The translations under genes and the position numbers were made by a program. The notes beneath the pieces were generated by a model that worked only from the letters and a program-made list of their open reading frames with translations, had not been told where the DNA came from and ran no database searches. This document shows positions 7,321 to 9,714 of a stretch of DNA of 9,714 nucleotides, in pieces. Source of the stretch: an uncultured Clostridia bacterium (GTDB taxonomy: Bacteria; Bacillota; Clostridia; UBA1381); assembly GCA_934489015.1 (NCBI GenBank), contig CAKSSN010000044.1:1-9714 (forward strand), in the 5' to 3' direction. Numbering within the stretch: the first letter of the stretch is position 1; the number at the start of each line of letters is the position of its first letter.

Positions 7321-7373
7321 ATAGTTAAACCATATAATAAAGATAAGATGGAAATATAAATGGAGGAGTAATA

Positions 7374-8474
7374 ATGAAAAATCTTACACCACTCGATTAT
7401 GCAAAAATGGCTTGCGATTCAAAAATGCGAATGCCGGCAGAGGATTTACCACCGAAAGGAACTTTTCACTATCATGCAGGCGTATTTCTGAGAGGAATGC
7501 AGAAAACATACGAATTGTGTCACGACAAAAAATATTATGAGTATGCAAAAAAATGGGTAGACTCTGAAATCCGTGAGGACGGCACAATTATAAACCACAA
7601 TAAAAACCGTTTTGACGATTTAATGGCAGGCTGTCTGCTGTTTATGCTCGACAAAAACGAGCAGGACAGCAGATACAAAAAAGCGCTTGATACACTTATA
7701 TCAGAAATTAAAGGTTGGCATACTAATGCAAAGGGCGGATTTTGGCATATGCAGGACGAAGACTGCACTCCCGATCAAATGTGGCTTGACGGAATATTTA
7801 TGTACGGCCCGCTTACCGCTGAATATGACAAAACCTACGGAACAAACAAATTTTTTGATACTATAAACACGCAGCTTAATATAATGTGGGATAATATGTA
7901 TGTTAAAGATGCAGGTTTATTAAAGCACGCATGGGATTGCAGCAAAAAAGCTTCATGGGCGGATAAGGAAACAGGACTTTCGCCGGAATTTTGGGGACGT
8001 GCAATAGGCTGGTACTGCGCGGCACTTATGGATTTGTATGAACGTATGCCGGAACAATACCATGAAAATCTTGCCGAAAAAGAAAAAACTCTGATTAATT
8101 CACTGATAAAATATCAAAAAGATGAAAACGGATTATGGTATGAGGTAGTTGATAAAAATGACAGACCGGATAACTGGCCGGAGCTGTCATGCTCAAGCTT
8201 GTTTGTATATGCAATCTGCAAAGCATACAATCTCGAAATAATTGACAAATCATACATGGAATACGCAAAAAAAGGATATGACGGTATTATATCAATGCTT
8301 GAAACAGATGAGGATGGCTATCTTATAGTAGGACACGTATGTATAGGTACAGGTGTCGGCGATTATGAATTTTACATAAATCGTCCCGTATGCAACAATG
8401 ATTTGCACGGTCTTGGCGCATTTTTGTATATGACAACCGAATATTCAAAGGCTTTGGATAAATTAAATTCATAA
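7374..8474 (+). CDS. GH105/GH88-like unsaturated uronyl hydrolase
   Basis: Predicted (alpha/alpha)6-barrel hydrolase that removes a 4,5-unsaturated uronic acid from the non-reducing end of oligosaccharides made by polysaccharide lyases. It most resembles YteR/YesR unsaturated rhamnogalacturonyl hydrolases. The catalytic aspartate is D139 in PDQMWLDGIFM. H185 (LLKHAWD), R209 and W213 (FWGRAIGWY) and an Asp pair at 81-82 all lie about four residues before the corresponding YteR positions, as remembered for that enzyme. Length (366) fits the family. No signal peptide is present, so it acts in the cytoplasm. GGAGGAG lies 5 nt before the ATG. Expression is probably from the duplicated promoter module. 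GH105 is favoured over GH88 from the motif context, but the uronic acid (galacturonic or glucuronic) and the next sugar cannot be assigned with certainty. Confidence 0.88.
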   Translation: MKNLTPLDYAKMACDSKMRMPAEDLPPKGTFHYHAGVFLRGMQKTYELCHDKKYYEYAKKWVDSEIREDGTIINHNKNRFDDLMAGCLLFMLDKNEQDSRYKKALDTLISEIKGWHTNAKGGFWHMQDEDCTPDQMWLDGIFMYGPLTAEYDKTYGTNKFFDTINTQLNIMWDNMYVKDAGLLKHAWDCSKKASWADKETGLSPEFWGRAIGWYCAALMDLYERMPEQYHENLAEKEKTLINSLIKYQKDENGLWYEVVDKNDRPDNWPELSCSSLFVYAICKAYNLEIIDKSYMEYAKKGYDGIISMLETDEDGYLIVGHVCIGTGVGDYEFYINRPVCNNDLHGLGAFLYMTTEYSKALDKLNS

Positions 8475-8478
8475 CTAT

Positions 8479-8579
8479 ATTTTAACAATAAAAATTAACG
8501 CTAAATTACCGTATTTTCACTTTTATAGTTGGTATAAAAGGGCATTTCATATGCGATAAATTTTATGTATTGTTAAAAT
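8479..8579. repeat. 101-bp AT-rich segment bounded by 12-bp inverted repeats
   Basis: ATTTTAACAATA (8479-8490) recurs exactly inverted at 8568-8579, and the match extends inward by several bases if a 2-nt gap is allowed. No gene is visible inside. It begins 4 bp after the GH105 stop codon, so it may be a 3' structure of that transcript or the remnant of a small transposable repeat. Confidence 0.4.
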
Positions 8580-8610
8580 TAAATTTTTGATTTTAATGCC
8601 ATTAGCTGAA

Positions 8611-8652
8611 CATATAATAAAGTTGACCGCAGGCAAAAGCCTGCGGTTCAAC
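8611..8652 (-). terminator. Terminator of the NlpC/P60 gene, minus strand
   Basis: A GC-rich hairpin has arms at 8622-8634 (GTTGACCGCAGGC) and 8639-8652 (one bulged T) with a 4-nt loop. Read on the minus strand it is followed by TTTATTATATG, a T-rich tail, so it best serves transcription coming from the peptidase gene on the right. No T-tract follows on the plus strand. It is about 140 bp beyond the peptidase stop codon. Confidence 0.6.
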
Positions 8653-8737
8653 TATGCGCCGATATAATATATATTAACGTGTTTAATCTTTTTATTCTGA
8701 AATAATTTTTATCAACACAAAAAGAGTATGTAAAAAT

Positions 8738-8769
8738 TTTAAAAAAGTTTAAGTTATTAACTTTTTAAA
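8738..8769. repeat. AT-rich inverted repeat next to the peptidase stop codon
   Basis: TTTAAAAAAGTT (8738-8749) pairs with AACTTTTTAAA (8759-8769) around a 9-nt loop, with one unpaired A. It lies 25 bp beyond the peptidase stop codon. The stem has only two G-C pairs at most and is probably weak. The rest of the gene-free stretch 8475-8793 shows no further coding sequence. Confidence 0.3.
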
Positions 8770-8793
8770 TTCACTCTATTTATTACTTTAAAT

Positions 8794-9714
8794 TTAATAG
8801 CAACTCGGTCTTGCTGCAAAACCGAAGCTGCTGTTTGTTGTGATAACGACATTATTCCTGCCGCTCGAACAATGGATAACAAGAATGTTTCCGTCAGCGT
8901 CCTTTCCGGCAATGATTCCGATGTGCGATAAATCACCGTAAAAGGCTAAATCTCCGGCTTGAGCGTTACTCCAAGATATTCGGCTGCACTTTGCGGTTTG
9001 TCCTTGCGTTCCGTGTCCTATACTTGAAGCGTTAAACCCGGAATTGATAAAACTCCAAGTAACAAACCCCGAACAGTCAAGTCCGAAAGGTCTTTTTGTC
9101 CCGGTCGTTTTACTTCCTTCCGCCGACACGGTTTTTAGCTTGCCCCATTCCGAGTCCCAGCCGATAGCAGACGATTTACCGCCCCAAAAGTAATTCACCT
9201 TGCCTACAAGCGAGCAGGCGGCTTTTATAACCTTCTTTCGCTCCGCTGATAAACTGTCGGGTAAATTTTTCAAAATATCCTGTGCGGTTGCGTCCGATAC
9301 TATGAGCGACTGTGCTGCGGAAATCAGCACCTCATCTTGTTCCAAAAGCGTATCGAGCGCTTCCTGCTGCTTGCGTGTAAAATTATACTGTGAAATCATA
9401 TCCTCTTTTGTTTTCGCCGTAATTGTGATATACACGACTTTTTCAGAGTTATCACCGCTTGCAACCGTTTCTGTGCGTGAGGTTATTTCGTGCATATCCC
9501 AAAACACATTTTTGAGCTTTTGTTTTTTATCCTCCGTGATAACGACAACATCTTCGACCGTATCATCTTCCACACCCGCAACCTTTGTTGCAAATACGGC
9601 GAGTACCAAGTCCCAATTTGCCTGTTCACCAATAATTTCGCTGCGGTCGGCGGCTGCGGCATTTTCTATGTCATCGAGCTTATTTGAAAGCTCCATATTA
9701 CACTCGGCAACGAT
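8794..9714 (-). CDS. NlpC/P60 (C40) cell-wall peptidase, partial, mobile-element type
   Basis: C-terminal part of a peptidoglycan hydrolase. The reading frame stays open to the window edge; six codons (IVAECN) precede the internal ATG at 9696, so the true start lies outside. Counting from that methionine, residues 1-150 are a charged region unlike any enzyme core. The NlpC/P60 domain covers about 155-298: catalytic C208 in LDCSGFVTW, histidine H258 in LSHIGIIAG, and a possible third polar residue H275 in VIHCSSGRN. This domain cuts gamma-D-glutamyl-diaminopimelate-type bonds in cell-wall peptides. A long N-terminal region of this style before a C40 domain is familiar from cell-wall hydrolases of conjugative elements in Firmicutes, where they open the wall for the transfer channel. 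A role in conjugation is therefore inferred, and a phage or housekeeping hydrolase is possible. Orientation opposes the glycan genes, so it is a separate unit. Confidence 0.85.
   Translation of the reverse strand: MVAECNMELSNKLDDIENAAAADRSEIIGEQANWDLVLAVFATKVAGVEDDTVEDVVVITEDKKQKLKNVFWDMHEITSRTETVASGDNSEKVVYITITAKTKEDMISQYNFTRKQQEALDTLLEQDEVLISAAQSLIVSDATAQDILKNLPDSLSAERKKVIKAACSLVGKVNYFWGGKSSAIGWDSEWGKLKTVSAEGSKTTGTKRPFGLDCSGFVTWSFINSGFNASSIGHGTQGQTAKCSRISWSNAQAGDLAFYGDLSHIGIIAGKDADGNILVIHCSSGRNNVVITTNSSFGFAARPSCY

Larger units (their letters stand above)
7163..7323. promoter_or_regulatory. Divergent promoter module, copy 2 (yitT / GH105)
   Basis: This 161-bp stretch is homologous, in the same orientation, to 3335-3497. 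The 72-bp core here (7252-7323) differs from copy 1 at five positions, all transitions. The plus-strand TTTTGTCC is at 7263-7270. The opposing minus-strand site is TTTTGTCA at 7198-7205, one base different from copy 1. Centre-to-centre spacing of the two sites is 65 bp here and 66 bp in copy 1. Both outward promoters are retained. The region outside the core, between the genes, is more diverged, so the blocks appear to be kept by selection or by recent duplication. Confidence 0.8.

Noticed and set aside
8601..8622. A possible third copy of the promoter module (ATTAGCTGA followed by CATATAATAAAG).
   Set aside because: ATTAGCTGA is shared with copy 1 and CATATAATAAAG occurs at 7331-7342 just downstream of copy 2, but the TTTTTGTCCTGTATTTTCGG block is absent, the spacing differs and no plus-strand gene follows. 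The match is more likely due to AT-rich composition.
8475..8793. A CRISPR array, tRNA or small gene in the gene-free stretch.
   Set aside because: No regularly spaced direct repeats, no cloverleaf and no open frame with a ribosome binding site were seen; only inverted repeats are present.

Overview
The window looks like chromosomal DNA of an anaerobic, low-to-moderate GC Firmicute, most likely a gut or rumen Clostridium-class organism. The reasons are strong GGAGG-type ribosome binding sites, AT-rich intergenic DNA with rho-independent terminators, an LplABC-type oligosaccharide importer without its own ATPase, and a GH130 enzyme of the kind seen in Ruminococcus. This placement is inference from gene content; no rRNA or other marker gene is present.

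Layout. Positions 16-1362 hold a GH1 beta-glucosidase reading frame that has lost the conserved N-terminal region. A perfect 18-bp bidirectional hairpin separates it from two convergent (minus-strand) ABC permease genes, transcribed LplC-type then LplB-type (3267 to 1411). Divergent from these, on the plus strand, lie the lipoprotein solute-binding protein (3564-5159) and a GH130 mannoside phosphorylase (5180-6160), ending at a nested hairpin terminator. Next comes a minus-strand YitT-family membrane protein (6258-7115), divergent from a plus-strand GH105/GH88-like unsaturated uronyl hydrolase (7374-8474). About 320 bp without a gene follow, with several inverted repeats. The right edge is the C-terminal part of a minus-strand NlpC/P60 (C40) peptidase resembling the cell-wall hydrolases of conjugative elements, running off the window.

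How it works together. The binding protein and two permeases would import an oligosaccharide, powered by a shared MsmX/UgpC-type ATPase encoded elsewhere. GH130 would phosphorolyse a beta-mannosyl linkage, GH1 would remove beta-glucosyl residues, and GH105 would remove an unsaturated uronic acid left by a polysaccharide lyase. All three enzymes lack signal peptides, so they act on imported oligosaccharides in the cytoplasm.

The most notable feature is not a gene. The two divergent intergenic regions (about 3335-3497 and 7163-7323) are clearly related copies of one approximately 162-bp divergent promoter module. A 72-bp core differs at only 5 positions, all transitions. The module ties the ABC importer/GH130 pair and the YitT/GH105 pair into one apparent regulon whose regulator is not in the window, and it implicates the uncharacterised YitT protein in glycan use.
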